Shown: positions 8,842 through 20,174, counted from the stretch's first letter. The stretch is DNA of 42,500 nt from Strigamia acuminata (GCA_949358305.1 CASHSZ010000123.1:1-42500); one strand, 5' to 3'. Notes: a model not told the origin generated them from the sequence alone. Translations and numbers: made by a program.

Positions 8842-11800
8842 CTAGCGGCGATCTTGAATCAGATGTATAAAATCTGTTGTGTATTCTTGATCTGTCGTAG
8901 AAATGCGCTTCGTACGAGGTTGCAGTTGTGAAAGTTCACAACTTCTTTTCCTTTTCCTAAGGTTATAATCATGTTTTGGATTATCAACTATGATGTCGCT
9001 TTCTTTTGAAGCGGGAGCCGTAACTTTTTCGGGGTCTAATTCCATGTTAGTAGAATTATCTCCTAATTCTTGATTATTTAATTCACTTGAATTATTTATG
9101 ATCGAACTTTCGTTCATCCAATCAGGGTTTGGATGATTCTCTACTTTTCCACTCTTTTGATCGAGTGTCCAAGTTTCAATCGGGTAGGATGGGATATACG
9201 GTGAGAGATCATCAGTATTTATGGATGGTTCTATTGACCCATCAACTAACTTTCTCAACTTATAAGCACCTCCTGGTAAAACTTCCGTAATTTCCCATGG
9301 TCCATCTCGTTTCTCTGCGAAACCTTTAGTAATTCCTTTCTCTTTATTTGAAAGAATGTGAGTGGCCTTCCATACTAAATCACCGACAGTATATTCACAA
9401 ATGTGAAATTTATTCCTGTGAATCTTGTCGTGTCGCTCATAATTTGCTTGAATACGCAAATGCATCTCTTGATGTGCTCGACGTAGAATTCCAAGTAAAT
9501 TATATACGTATTCTTCCGGGTTATTCTTGTCAAATGCATTCGCATGTTGAATGATCCGAGGATCAAAGGGAAGAGGTACATTTCTTCCTGTGTTCAGTAA
9601 AAATGGCGTTGCGCCTGTAGCTTCTGATTTAGCCGTTCTCGAGGCAAATGCAAATTCGTTTAAGAATCTTGGCCAATGGGAGTGAATATCAGAATAAAGG
9701 GCTAACATTATTTTAATGTCCCTATTGGCCCTTTCTGTAGGATTGGCCTGAGCGTGATATGGACTCACATGAGCCATTCTGATGTTGTGTTTTTTACAAA
9801 ACTCTTCATAAATTGTGGATATGAATTGGCTCCCGTTATCACTAACAATTTTCCTTGGGTATCCCCATCTATGAATCACCTCTCCTAACCTATTCACGAT
9901 AGATTCACTAGATGCCTTACTTAAAGGGAATAATTCTACCCATTTTGTACATTGATCGATAATTACTAATACAAATCTGTATTGGCTTCTTCCTGTCGGT
10001 TTGGGACCCATTAAATCGATGCAGATTACTTCCCAAGGGTAAGACATGTTATGAGGAGTATAACTCGCTCTATGTTTCTTATGTTGACAGGGCTTGTATT
10101 GCTGGCAATGAATACAACTACGAACATAATTGCGAGTGTCTTTATTCATTTTCGGCCAGTAATATATGAGTTTCGCTCGTTCGAGCGTTTTACTCATCCC
10201 TGCATGTCCACTTAATGGATGTCCGTGACAGGCAAACAGTACTCTTCGTACTAATGAAGGTGGAATGACAGCTTTAAATCCGTTTCCGGAGTCATTCAAT
10301 TCCTCTTCAAACGTTGGTTTGAAATAAATCAGCATTTCATTACCATTTTCTTCTTGAAAATCTAATTGGTAACCTTGGACTGCTTTCATCCATTCTTTAG
10401 TTTTCTTAAACTTTCTTTGTTCGATTTCATCCCGTTTCAGATGATCGATTATCATTCTACACTCTTTATCGGCCAGTTGAGCTTCTATAATCTCTTCTCG
10501 AGTCGGTGGAACTTCCTTTAAAACTTCAGTTAAAGCACTAAATAGTGTTTCTTCTGTAGCTTCATCCATCTTCTCCCCCTTTTCCAAAGTATTGTATAAT
10601 AATTTGGAATAATCGAAATGAAGCTGCACATTCGTTAGAAATTGGCAATCTTCTCTATTATTCCTTCGAATAATTTCTCGATTTCCGTCCCATTCCGGCC
10701 AGAATTGAGTAATCTCGATTGGCTCACAATAATCATTCTCTGGAATATCTTCGATTTCCAAAGGCGCTCTCGAGAAGGCATCGGCAACTTGATTCTGGGT
10801 ACCTCGTCGATATTTAATCTTAAAGGCGCCACATTGAAGTTTGATTGCCCAACGACCAAATCGTCCCGAAGGTTCTGGTGTTCCCATCAGCCATTTCAAT
10901 GCTTCGGCGTCTGATTCCAAAGTAAATGTCGTATATTCGATATACGGTCGGAATTTGTCAACTGCCCACACTACTGCTAAACACTCGAGTTCGGGTGTTG
11001 AGTAGCGTACTTCTGCCCCTCGTAAGACTCGACTAGCATAAGCTACGGGTCTAGGAGTCATGATCATTTCTCTTTTTCCTTCATCGAAGAATTCCACATC
11101 TTGGCATAACACACTACCAAGTCCATCATGTGACGCGTCTGTCAAGATTACGAATGGTTTCATCATATCTGGCATTAACAAAACTTGGGTTTCGTCGCAT
11201 AAAATATTTTTTATGGCCTCAAAAGCTGTTTCTTGTTCTTTTCCCCATTCGAACACTGCTTTATCATGCATCATGCTAGTTAGAGGCCTAGCAATTTTTG
11301 CATGTTCGGGAATAAATTTCCGGAAGAAATTTGACAGGCCGTGAAAGCGTTGAATATCCTTGGAATTCTTAGGAGTTGGATATTTCCTAACGGATACTAT
11401 CTTGTCTGGGTCAGGTGCTAATCCAGTTGGAGTTATCAAATGACCCAAAAATTTGAGTGTAGTTTTTCCAAACTTTGATTTCTCTTTATTTACTGATAAG
11501 TTGGCCTTATCTAGTCTTTCTAACACATCTTTGATATGTTCAAGATGTTTCTCCCAAGTGGTGGAGAAGATTATCACGTCGTCCAAATAGACTAACGCGT
11601 GTTTGTATAATGCTTCGCCCATCACTCGTTCCATTAAGAACTGAAATGTACACGGCGCATTGCAAAGACCAAAAGGCATGCGGACAAATTGGTAATTGCC
11701 TTTCGGAGTATAAAAGGCTGTTTTCTGTCTATCTTCCTCGTCCATCTCGACCTGATAATAACCTTTGGTAAGGTCAAGAGACGTGAAATATTTTGCCTGA

Positions 11801-12282
11801 TTTGTATTGTGGAGTAACAAATCAATACTTGGCATTTGTATGGCGTTGATTTCGGTGATTGCATTCAACCACCGATAATCGATACATAAACGATAAGTAC
11901 CATTTGGTTTGGCTACGATCACTGGATGACTTATGTAAGGTCCAGTAGCTCTTTCGATCAAATTATCCGCTTCTAATTCTTCTACTAATTTAGTCATAAT
12001 GGCTATTTTAGCAGGGTTATACATTCGAAACGGTTGTTTTTTCCACGTTACATCCTTTTTAACCTTCGGAAGCGAGTGCACCCGCAAAATCCGCACTTTG
12101 GGAGTGACTATTCCTCGGATTCCGGCCGGACCAAACTCTTCCGGAAAATGTCCGGGGGAATGCTGAGAGTGCCGATAGACGACATTCGATTTTATGTCGT
12201 GGATTTTTGTGCGGTTTGCGCCGTGTTTATTATTCGTACGAGATTTGGTATTTTCGCAGGGTTGTTGTCGCGCGAGATTCAT
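8842..12282 (-). CDS. Ty3/gypsy Pol: RT, RNase H, integrase
   Basis: The 1146-aa frame is uninterrupted. RT begins near residue 70 (VRILRVHSLPKVKKDV) and shows SLDLTKGYYQVEMDEEDRQK, VRMPFGLCNAP and the catalytic YLDD (LVYLDDVIIFS). The connection and RNase H follow (LTDASHDGLGSVLCQ). Integrase has the HHCC zinc motif (GHPLSGHAGMSKTLERA ... CIHCQQYKPC) and the DDE triad in CIDLMGP, IVSDNGSQF and NPTERANRDI. A GPY/F-like module (DGPWEITEVLPGGAYKLR) lies near the C-terminus, with a Lys/Arg-rich tail and no recognisable chromodomain. Protease and Gag, which should precede RT, are absent: the ORF starts within a GC-rich flank. Intact coding suggests a recent insertion, while the missing 5' part makes this copy non-autonomous unless another frame supplies it. 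Confidence 0.95.
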   Translation of the reverse strand: MNLARQQPCENTKSRTNNKHGANRTKIHDIKSNVVYRHSQHSPGHFPEEFGPAGIRGIVTPKVRILRVHSLPKVKKDVTWKKQPFRMYNPAKIAIMTKLVEELEADNLIERATGPYISHPVIVAKPNGTYRLCIDYRWLNAITEINAIQMPSIDLLLHNTNQAKYFTSLDLTKGYYQVEMDEEDRQKTAFYTPKGNYQFVRMPFGLCNAPCTFQFLMERVMGEALYKHALVYLDDVIIFSTTWEKHLEHIKDVLERLDKANLSVNKEKSKFGKTTLKFLGHLITPTGLAPDPDKIVSVRKYPTPKNSKDIQRFHGLSNFFRKFIPEHAKIARPLTSMMHDKAVFEWGKEQETAFEAIKNILCDETQVLLMPDMMKPFVILTDASHDGLGSVLCQDVEFFDEGKREMIMTPRPVAYASRVLRGAEVRYSTPELECLAVVWAVDKFRPYIEYTTFTLESDAEALKWLMGTPEPSGRFGRWAIKLQCGAFKIKYRRGTQNQVADAFSRAPLEIEDIPENDYCEPIEITQFWPEWDGNREIIRRNNREDCQFLTNVQLHFDYSKLLYNTLEKGEKMDEATEETLFSALTEVLKEVPPTREEIIEAQLADKECRMIIDHLKRDEIEQRKFKKTKEWMKAVQGYQLDFQEENGNEMLIYFKPTFEEELNDSGNGFKAVIPPSLVRRVLFACHGHPLSGHAGMSKTLERAKLIYYWPKMNKDTRNYVRSCIHCQQYKPCQHKKHRASYTPHNMSYPWEVICIDLMGPKPTGRSQYRFVLVIIDQCTKWVELFPLSKASSESIVNRLGEVIHRWGYPRKIVSDNGSQFISTIYEEFCKKHNIRMAHVSPYHAQANPTERANRDIKIMLALYSDIHSHWPRFLNEFAFASRTAKSEATGATPFLLNTGRNVPLPFDPRIIQHANAFDKNNPEEYVYNLLGILRRAHQEMHLRIQANYERHDKIHRNKFHICEYTVGDLVWKATHILSNKEKGITKGFAEKRDGPWEITEVLPGGAYKLRKLVDGSIEPSINTDDLSPYIPSYPIETWTLDQKSGKVENHPNPDWMNESSIINNSSELNNQELGDNSTNMELDPEKVTAPASKESDIIVDNPKHDYNLRKRKRSCELSQLQPRTKRISTTDQEYTTDFIHLIQDRR

Positions 12283-12567
12283 CGGGGTAAAGCGAGTTCA
12301 TCAACGACCTCGCCGGTGAATGTTGCTAAAAATCTGTGCAAGTGTTGTCAAATATTGCCGTGATTCGATGGAATTTTTGTCAGACATTGGGAAATTTTTT
12401 TTGACTTGTCCAACGCGCCAGTAAATCGAGCGTCCACACGCGCCCACATGCGTGAACAGTGCACTCGCCCTCCGCGCCCCGTCGGCGTAGGCGCCGGCCG
12501 TCCCCCCTTTCTCTCTCTCTCTCTCTCTTCCGCCCGGGAATCGCCCTTCCGCCCGTCACCGAATTTT
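12283..12567. other. GC-rich junction with CT microsatellite
   Basis: No gene is supported. Composition switches abruptly from AT-rich pol to GC-rich DNA, which probably marks the truncated 5' end of the gypsy element. A run of CT dinucleotides lies around 12509-12529. Confidence 0.5.
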
Positions 12568-12686
12568 GTCAATATCTGATAAATTTCCACAGAATTGCAG
12601 CGACATTGTACGGGATATTTCTGCCCGATTTGACGGACTTATGTAAAACATTGTTGAAATTCCGTGGAAATTTATAAAATATTGAC
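12568..12686. repeat. 119-bp fold-back (inverted repeat)
   Basis: The left arm starts GTCAATATCTGATAAATTTC and the right arm ends GAAATTTATAAAATATTGAC. Similarity continues inward for roughly 45 bp with mismatches, leaving a short centre. This resembles a small MITE-like or hairpin repeat. No target-site duplication was identified. Confidence 0.65.
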
Positions 12687-12689
12687 AAA

Positions 12690-12916
12690 GGTTGGTGACC
12701 GACCCACGGCGCGTTGCGGCGCGGTCGGAGCACGCGACCCAATCCCCCCCCCCCCCCTCCCCAAAAAACCACGCCCCGAGGAACCCCGAGGTTCGGTTTC
12801 CGACCGGGTCGCCTCTTGATCCGACCCGGGGCGCGTCACGGCGCGGTCGGAGGACGGCCCTCGCCCCCAAAAACCACACTCCGGGTCACGTGGTCTCGCA
12901 CCCGACTCTCTCAGTT
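12690..12916. repeat. imperfect tandem duplication of a GC-rich ~125-bp unit
   Basis: GACCCACGGCGCGTTGCGGC, which runs on into GCGGTCGGAGCACG, recurs as GACCCGGGGCGCGTCACGGC with the same continuation. Each copy is followed by a C-run and a CCAAAAAACCAC-like motif. A run of about 15 C lies around 12746-12760. Confidence 0.55.
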
Positions 12917-13037
12917 ATCCCGTTACGGCCCTTGGCCGTAACGGGCCGTTACGGGATCGTGACGGGACCGTCGGCGGCCCGTTAACGGCCCGAACGACTC
13001 CATGCGGGCCGTTGACGGGCCGTTAACGGGCCGTTAC

Positions 13038-13135
13038 GGCGTAAATCGAAAAAATCAACAACCGACAACACGTACGTGAAAACGCGTACAACATTCATAG
13101 ACATTAATCTCGAATCCTGTTTTTGGTTTTACGCC
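13038..13135 (+). repeat. first copy of the 98-bp satellite core
   Basis: This is the representative of the ten cores, which look identical by eye. It carries the 10-bp palindrome CACGTACGTG and an ACGCGT site. Its ends GGCGTAAA and TTTTACGCC can pair. I see no match to the CENP-B box consensus. Confidence 0.9.
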
Positions 13136-16100
13136 GTTAACGGGCCGTTAACGGCCCGCACAGGCCGTGACGGGATCGTGACGGGACCGTCGGCGGCCCG
13201 TTAACGGCCCGCACGGGCCGTGACGGGATCGTGACGGGACCGTTGGCGGCCCGTTAACGGCCCGCACGCGCCGTGACGGGACCGTGACGGGACCGTCGGC
13301 GGCCCGTTAACGGCCCGTACGACTCCATGCGGGCCGTTGACGGGCCGTTAACGGGCCGTTAACGGGCCGTTAACGGCGTAAATCGAAAAAATCAACAACC
13401 GACAACACGTACGTGAAAACGCGTACAACATTCATAGACATTAATCTCGAATCCTGTTTTTGGTTTTACGCCGTTAACGGGCCGTTAACGGGCCGTTAAC
13501 GGCCCGTTAACGGCCCGTTAACGGCCCGCGTGAGGTCGTACGGGCCGTCGGCGAGCCGAAGTCCGGGAACGAAGGCCGTGACGGGATCGTGACGGGACTG
13601 TCGGCGGCCCGTTAACGGCCCGCACGGGCCGTGACGGGATCGTGACGGGACCGTCACGATCCCGTTAACGGCCCGTACGACTCCATGCGGGCCGTTGACG
13701 GGCCGTTGACGGGCCGTTAACGGGCCGTTAACGGGCCGTTACGGCGTAAATCGAAAAAATCAACAACCGACAACACGTACGTGAAAACGCGTACAACATT
13801 CATAGACATTAATCTCGAATCCTGTTTTTGGTTTTACGCCGTTAACGGGCCGTTAACGGCCCGTTAACGGCCCGTTAACGGCCCGTTAACGGCCCGCACA
13901 GGCCGTGACGGGATCGTGACGGGACCGTCGGCGGCCCGTTAACGGCCCGCACGGGCCGTGACGGGATCGTGACGGGACCGTTGGCGGCCCGTTAACGGCC
14001 CGCACGGGCCGTGACGGGATCGTGACGGGACCGTCGGCGGCCCGTTAACGGCCCGCACGGGCCGTGACGGGATCGTGACGGGACCGTCGGCGGCCCGTTA
14101 ACGGCCCGCACGGGCCGTGACGGGATCGTGACGGGACCGTTGGCGGCCCGTTAACGGCCCGCACGCGCCGTGACGGGACCGTGACGGGACCGTCGGCGGC
14201 CCGTTAACGGCCCGTACGACTCCATGCGGGCCGTTGACGGGCCGTTAACGGGCCGTTAACGGGCCGTTAACGGCGTAAATCGAAAAAATCAACAACCGAC
14301 AACACGTACGTGAAAACGCGTACAACATTCATAGACATTAATCTCGAATCCTGTTTTTGGTTTTACGCCGTTAACGGGCCGTTAACGGGCCGTTAACGGC
14401 CCGTTAACGGCCCGTTAACGGCCCGCGTGAGGTCGTACGGGCCGTCGGCGAGCCGAAGTCCGGGAACGAAGGCCGTGACGGGATCGTGACGGGACTGTCG
14501 GCGGCCCGTTAACGGCCCGCACGGGCCGTGACGGGATCGTGACGGGACCGTTGGCGGCCCGTTAACGGCCCGCACGCGCCGTGACGGGACCGTCGGCGGC
14601 CCGTTAACGGCCCGTACGACTCCATGCGGGCCGTTGACGGGCCGTTAACGGGCCGTTAACGGGCCGTTAACGGCGTAAATCGAAAAAATCAACAACCGAC
14701 AACACGTACGTGAAAACGCGTACAACATTCATAGACATTAATCTCGAATCCTGTTTTTGGTTTTACGCCGTTAACGGGCCGTTAACGGGCCGTTAACGGC
14801 CCGTTAACGGGCCGTTAACGGCCCGTTAACGGCCCGTTAACGGCCCGCGTGAGGTCGTACGGGCCGTCGGCGAGCCGAAGTCCGGGAACGAAGGCCGTGA
14901 CGGGATCGTGACGGGACTGTCGGCGGCCCGTTAACGGCCCGCACGGGCCGTGACGGGATCGTGACGGGACCGTCACGATCCCGTTAACGGCCCGTACGAC
15001 TCCATGCGGGCCGTTGACGGGCCGTTGACGGGCCGTTAACGGGCCGTTAACGGGCCGTTACGGCGTAAATCGAAAAAATCAACAACCGACAACACGTACG
15101 TGAAAACGCGTACAACATTCATAGACATTAATCTCGAATCCTGTTTTTGGTTTTACGCCGTTAACGGGCCGTTAACGGCCCGTTAACGGCCCGTTAACGG
15201 CCCGTTAACGGCCCGCACAGGCCGTGACGGGATCGTGACGGGACCGTCGGCGGCCCGTTAACGGCCCGCACGGGCCGTGACGGGATCGTGACGGGACCGT
15301 TGGCGGCCCGTTAACGGCCCGCACGGGCCGTGACGGGATCGTGACGGGACCGTCGGCGGCCCGTTAACGGCCCGCACGGGCCGTGACGGGATCGTGACGG
15401 GACCGTCGGCGGCCCGTTAACGGCCCGCACGGGCCGTGACGGGATCGTGACGGGACCGTTGGCGGCCCGTTAACGGCCCGCACGCGCCGTGACGGGACCG
15501 TGACGGGACCGTCGGCGGCCCGTTAACGGCCCGTACGACTCCATGCGGGCCGTTGACGGGCCGTTAACGGGCCGTTAACGGGCCGTTAACGGCGTAAATC
15601 GAAAAAATCAACAACCGACAACACGTACGTGAAAACGCGTACAACATTCATAGACATTAATCTCGAATCCTGTTTTTGGTTTTACGCCGTTAACGGGCCG
15701 TTAACGGGCCGTTAACGGCCCGTTAACGGCCCGTTAACGGCCCGCGTGAGGTCGTACGGGCCGTCGGCGAGCCGAAGTCCGGGAACGAAGGCCGTGACGG
15801 GATCGTGACGGGACTGTCGGCGGCCCGTTAACGGCCCGCACGGGCCGTGACGGGATCGTGACGGGACCGTTGGCGGCCCGTTAACGGCCCGCACGCGCCG
15901 TGACGGGACCGTGACGGGACCGTCGGCGGCCCGTTAACGGCCCGTACGACTCCATGCGGGCCGTTGACGGGCCGTTAACGGGCCGTTAACGGGCCGTTAA
16001 CGGCGTAAATCGAAAAAATCAACAACCGACAACACGTACGTGAAAACGCGTACAACATTCATAGACATTAATCTCGAATCCTGTTTTTGGTTTTACGCCG

Positions 16101-16999
16101 TTAACGGGCCGTTAACGGCCCGTTAACGGCCCGCGTGAGGTCGTACGGGCCGTCGGCGAGCCGAAGTCCGGGAACGAAGGCCGTGACGGGATCGTGACGG
16201 GACTGTCGGCGGCCCGTTAACGGCCCGCACGGGCCGTGACGGGATCGTGACGGGACCGTCACGATCCCGTTAACGGCCCGTACGACTCCATGCGGGCCGT
16301 TGACGGGCCGTTGACGGGCCGTTAACGGGCCGTTAACGGGCCGTTACGGCGTAAATCGAAAAAATCAACAACCGACAACACGTACGTGAAAACGCGTACA
16401 ACATTCATAGACATTAATCTCGAATCCTGTTTTTGGTTTTACGCCGTTAACGGGCCGTTAACGGCCCGTTAACGGCCCGTTAACGGCCCGCACAGGCCGT
16501 GACGGGATCGTGACGGGACCGTCGGCGGCCCGTTAACGGCCCGCACGGGCCGTGACGGGATCGTGACGGGACCGTTGGCGGCCCGTTAACGGCCCGCACG
16601 GGCCGTGACGGGATCGTGACGGGACCGTCGGCGGCCCGTTAACGGCCCGCACGGGCCGTGACGGGATCGTGACGGGACCGTCGGCGGCCCGTTAACGGCC
16701 CGCACGGGCCGTGACGGGATCGTGACGGGACCGTTGGCGGCCCGTTAACGGCCCGCACGCGCCGTGACGGGACCGTGACGGGACCGTCGGCGGCCCGTTA
16801 ACGGCCCGTACGACTCCATGCGGGCCGTTGACGGGCCGTTAACGGGCCGTTAACGGGCCGTTAACGGCGTAAATCGAAAAAATCAACAACCGACAACACG
16901 TACGTGAAAACGCGTACAACATTCATAGACATTAATCTCGAATCCTGTTTTTGGTTTTACGCCGTTAACGGGCCGTTAACGGGCCGTTAACGGGCCGTT

Positions 17000-17690
17000 A
17001 ACGGCCCGTTAACGGCCCGCGTGAGGTCGTACGGGCCGTCGGCGAGCCGAAGTCCGGGAACGAAGGCCGTGACGGGATCGTGACGGGACTGTCGGCGGCC
17101 CGTTAACGGCCCGCACGGGCCGTGACGGGATCGTGACGGGACCGTCGGCGGCCCGTTAACGGCTTGTACGGGCCGTGACGGGATCGTGACGGGACCGTCG
17201 GCGGCCCGTTAACGGCCCGCACGGGCCGTGACGGGATCGTGACGGGACCGTCGGCGGCCCGTTAACGGCCCGCACGGGCCGTGACGGGATCGTGACGGGA
17301 CCGTCGGCGGCCCGTTAACGGCTTGTACGGGCCGTGACGGGATCGTGACGGGACCGTCGGCGGCCCGTTAACGGCCCGCACGAGCCGTGACGGGATCGTG
17401 ACGGGACCGTTGGCGGCCCGTTAACGGCCCGCACGGGCCGTGACGGGATCGTGACGGGACCGTCGGCGGCCCGTTAACGGCTTGTACGGGCCGTTACGGG
17501 ATCGTGACGGGACCGTCGGCGGCCCGTTAACGGCCCGCACGGGCCGTTAACGGGGTCGTTACGGGACCGTCGGCGGCCCGTGCGGCGGCCTCGCCAACCT
17601 CGTGCGGCCCGTTAACGGCCCGTACGGGCCGTTACGGGGCCGTTGCGGGATCGTCGGCGGCCCGTTAACGGCCCGCACGGGACAACGGGC
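17000..17690. repeat. minisatellite tail of the satellite array
   Basis: About a dozen copies of the 52-bp GTGACGGGATC-containing unit run without any intervening 98-bp core. A GGCTTGTACGGG variant recurs at roughly 17161, 17321 and 17481, giving a secondary period of about 160 bp. Confidence 0.8.
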
Positions 17691-18255
17691 GCCAACGAGC
17701 GCCGGTAGTCCCGGTAATTTGTTTCAAAATAAATATTTGTCACCGTCTCCCCTCCCTCCTCCTCCTCCCCCTCCTCTCCCTCTCGAGGCCAGACACGGCC
17801 GCTCCAAAATACGAACCACGACGATGCCTCCGTACCGATAGACCGAGTGGGTCGCGCGACAGACAATGCGCGCAAACTACCGTCGGCGCACGGTGTGCAC
17901 GGCGCAACACCACGGAAGTAACTACCGGTGCGCCCCTCGTGCGTGCGAGGCAACCCCGAGCTCGCTTAAAGAAGCCACGCAACAACAACCGAGTTCGTTT
18001 ATCTATTTATTTATTTTTTATTCGTCTAGCATTTTAAACGAATCGATGAAAACAAATGAAAACAAACAAACAAATTAATAAACAAATCGAATACATAAAA
18101 AAATAAAATAAAATAAAATAAAATAAAATAAAATAAAGATGAAATGAAATGAAATAAAATGAAATATTGGCCGTTTCGATCCTCGATGTCGCCTTTATCT
18201 GCCTATCCATCTATTCTGAAATGAGAGAAGAAAAGATGAGTATTCGAAGAGGCGC
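17691..18255. other. spacer with pyrimidine tract and AAAAT microsatellite
   Basis: No gene is seen. There is a CCT-rich tract at about 17747-17785, then GC-rich sequence. From 18000 it is AT-rich, with (AAAAT)n at about 18098-18137 and a GAAAT variant after it. Confidence 0.5.
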
Positions 18256-19034
18256 TTAGTGGAGAATTCGCTCACTGTCCCGTTTCTTCGACTCGCGGGT
18301 AACCGCCGGTGCGTCGGAGGAGCCACCAGTGTTGGGTGGCGGCTAAAAAAAAAAAAAAAAAAAAAAAAACGAATGTTTGTCGAAATACGGGGAAAAAAAG
18401 GTGCGTACATGCACGGTGAACGTTTTCCACCGACTGACTCACTCACCATGCGCATCAGCATTCTAACTATAGCGCGGTGCGCGTCCAACGCCAAACGCGA
18501 GAACACGGGGCCTCCAGCCGGGAGCAACTCGACTCCATCGGCGACGTCTCGGTCGTCGCTCTCTTCCTCCTCTTCCTCTTCATCTTCTTCTTCTTCCTCT
18601 TCTTCTCCTTCTCCTCCCTCTCCTCCTTCTTCGCCCTCTCCCTCCTCCGCCACTGTCTTTGCCGGAGCCTCCAGCCCGCCCGACAAGGGAGCGGCGGACG
18701 ACGTAGATGGGACGGCGTCGCTCGACGACGAGGCGACGACGCGCGCTGGCGACGATTCTCCGTCTTGACGCGGCTGGAAAATGGAGGGGGAATAGGCGAA
18801 TGAATAGACGAATGAACGACGACAATCTTGACGGGATACCTTTTTGGTTGGCGCCGGATCGCCCGCTTCCCCGGGACGCTTTACCGTTCGCTGCGTCTCC
18901 GGCGACTGTGGCTGCGTCGGCGTCTCCGACGTCCCCGGTGACGGTGGTTGCGACGGTAGCTGCGACTGCGGCGGCTGCAGCTGCGTCAGCGCCTCGTTCT
19001 CGCTCCCACTCTCGCTCTCGTTTTCGATCGGCAT
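18256..19034 (-). CDS. small spliced gene for an acidic, Ser/Pro-rich protein
   Basis: Three exons join in phase 0: 19034-18840 (65 codons), 18773-18447 (109) and 18342-18256 (28 plus stop), giving 202 aa. Donors are AAG|GTATCC and ATG|GTGAGTGAG. Acceptors are TTTTCCAG and a T25 run ending TAG. Exon 1 encodes a Gln/Pro/Ser-rich start (MPIENESESGSENEALTQLQ) and a basic KRPGEAGDPAPTKK. Exon 2 has a Ser-rich part and a long Glu/Asp run, then LARLALDAHRAIVRMLMRM-like helix. Exon 3 encodes PPPNTGGSSDAPAVTRESKK and ends shortly after. A perfect acceptor (CTCTACAG) abuts the ATG, so at least one upstream exon exists that I cannot place. No family is recognised. The continuous open frame through intron 1 is coincidental. 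Confidence 0.6.
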
Positions 19035-19849
19035 CTGTAGAGAAGGAATAAATTAAATTAAATTGAATTAAATCGAAGCGCGAGCGCGGTAAAACCGAAA
19101 GAAGAAGGGGTGGAGGTGAGGAAAAGAGACCGAAGGACGAGCGAGAGGGGGGCGCTATAGTTTCACCGCACGACTCGTTGCACTATACGAATTGCCCCGA
19201 AACAAACGCCTATTTATTTCTTTATTTTTTTTTATTTATTCATTCATTCGTTAATCTCGTCCACTCGTTAAGTTTTATCAAATTCGTTAAACTCGTTCGT
19301 CCATTCGTCAAATTGGTCGTTTCGTCTAGCGACGAGAACAACGGCGACGCTAACGTTTACGCGAGTAACTCGGTGAGTTCGTGCATTCTGCGCACGCAAA
19401 ACGCGAACGCGGCCAATTGACAAAATAACATTTTACAAGTAATGGTTTAATAATTTACCTCCGTGTGCGAAGCGCGTGTCGCGTCCATTGTGTCTGTCTG
19501 TCTGATTTTGGCGAATGAACCGACGCGACGCCCGGTGATAACAATGGCGATAATGACACGCGACGTAGCATACTTCTAGCTAAACAACAATAATAATAAT
19601 AATTCATTAAAAAAATAAAATGAAATAGAATAATTAAATAAACAAACAAAATAATAAATAGATAAATAAATAAATAAATAAATAAATAAGTCGAAAATAA
19701 ATAAACTAGCGGCGGGACGGGCCGAGGTCAGAGATTTTGCTCCGTTCTCGCGTCTGTCTATTCCGGGTAGAGGGAGGGAGCGAACGGGCGCGCGCCGGAC
19801 ATCGCTCGGAATTAAAAAACGGGTAACGGGGGAAGACAGACAGTCGAAA
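19035..19849. other. upstream region of the acidic-protein gene, simple repeats
   Basis: No coding region is supported. It should contain the missing first exon and promoter of the minus-strand gene. AT-rich low-complexity stretches occur at 19048-19075 and around 19590-19705, including (AAAT)n at 19656-19690. Confidence 0.4.
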
Positions 19850-20156
19850 TTTGATTCCCCGGTCGTGGAATCGACTCCGCGACCCGTGCTTTAACGGTTA
19901 ATTGGATTATCTTCGTCGTGACTTATCGGGATAAAAATTTTATAGAAAATCGGCCGTATCGTATTTTATTTTCATCTTCCGAGGGTCTCGCGTCGTCGTT
20001 GTGGACGGGAGTCTTCCCGAACACGTTCGACGGGCTTCGCGAATGCTTTCAGATCGGACGCGGAACTCGGGCCCGCCGCTCGGTCGAGCGGCGCCAGTAC
20101 CCGCCGAGCGGCGCGGTATCCGATCAAATAACTCCCTTGCTTCGTCACGGTCTCGG

Positions 20157-20174
20157 ACTGGCCTTCGGGCCGGT
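20157..20174 (+). repeat. UUCG-capped hairpin, first of ten copies
   Basis: ACTGGCC and GGCCGGT flank a TTCG tetraloop (7 bp, one G-T pair). In the third unit the stem reads ACCGGCC/GGCCGGT, replacing the wobble by C-G. In the second and fifth units GGCCGGT becomes GGTCGGT, which still pairs by wobble. The TAAA-type tail directly after it resembles the 3' end of a non-LTR retroelement. Confidence 0.7.

Larger units (their letters stand above)
12917..17690. repeat. nested satellite array with ~1.3-kb higher-order repeat
   Basis: The array alternates three elements. First are runs of the 11-bp palindromic unit CCGTTAACGG(G/C). Second is a minisatellite of about 52 bp containing GTGACGGGATCGTGACGGG followed by ACCGTCGGCGGCCCG. 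Third is a 98-bp AT-richer core starting GGCGTAAATCG and ending GGTTTTACGCC, so its ends are inverted. The core GTAAATCG starts at 13041, 13378, 13746, 14274, 14674, 15064, 15594, 16004, 16351 and 16869. Spacings of about 370, 530 and 400 recur in that order, and the ACCGTCACGATCCCG variant precedes copies 3, 6 and 9, giving a three-monomer higher-order period of about 1.3 kb. Open frames on either strand inside it are by-products of the repeat. Confidence 0.95.

Noticed and set aside
14393-15894. Two identical 60-aa minus-strand frames (MRAVNGPPTVPSRS...)
   Set aside because: They are by-products of the satellite repeat; the same sequence is broken in other copies of the higher-order unit.
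12917-17690. Regularly spaced identical cores could suggest a CRISPR-like array
   Set aside because: Spacers are themselves repeats (CCGTTAACGG units), cores are 98 bp, and the context is eukaryotic with no cas-like genes. It is a satellite.
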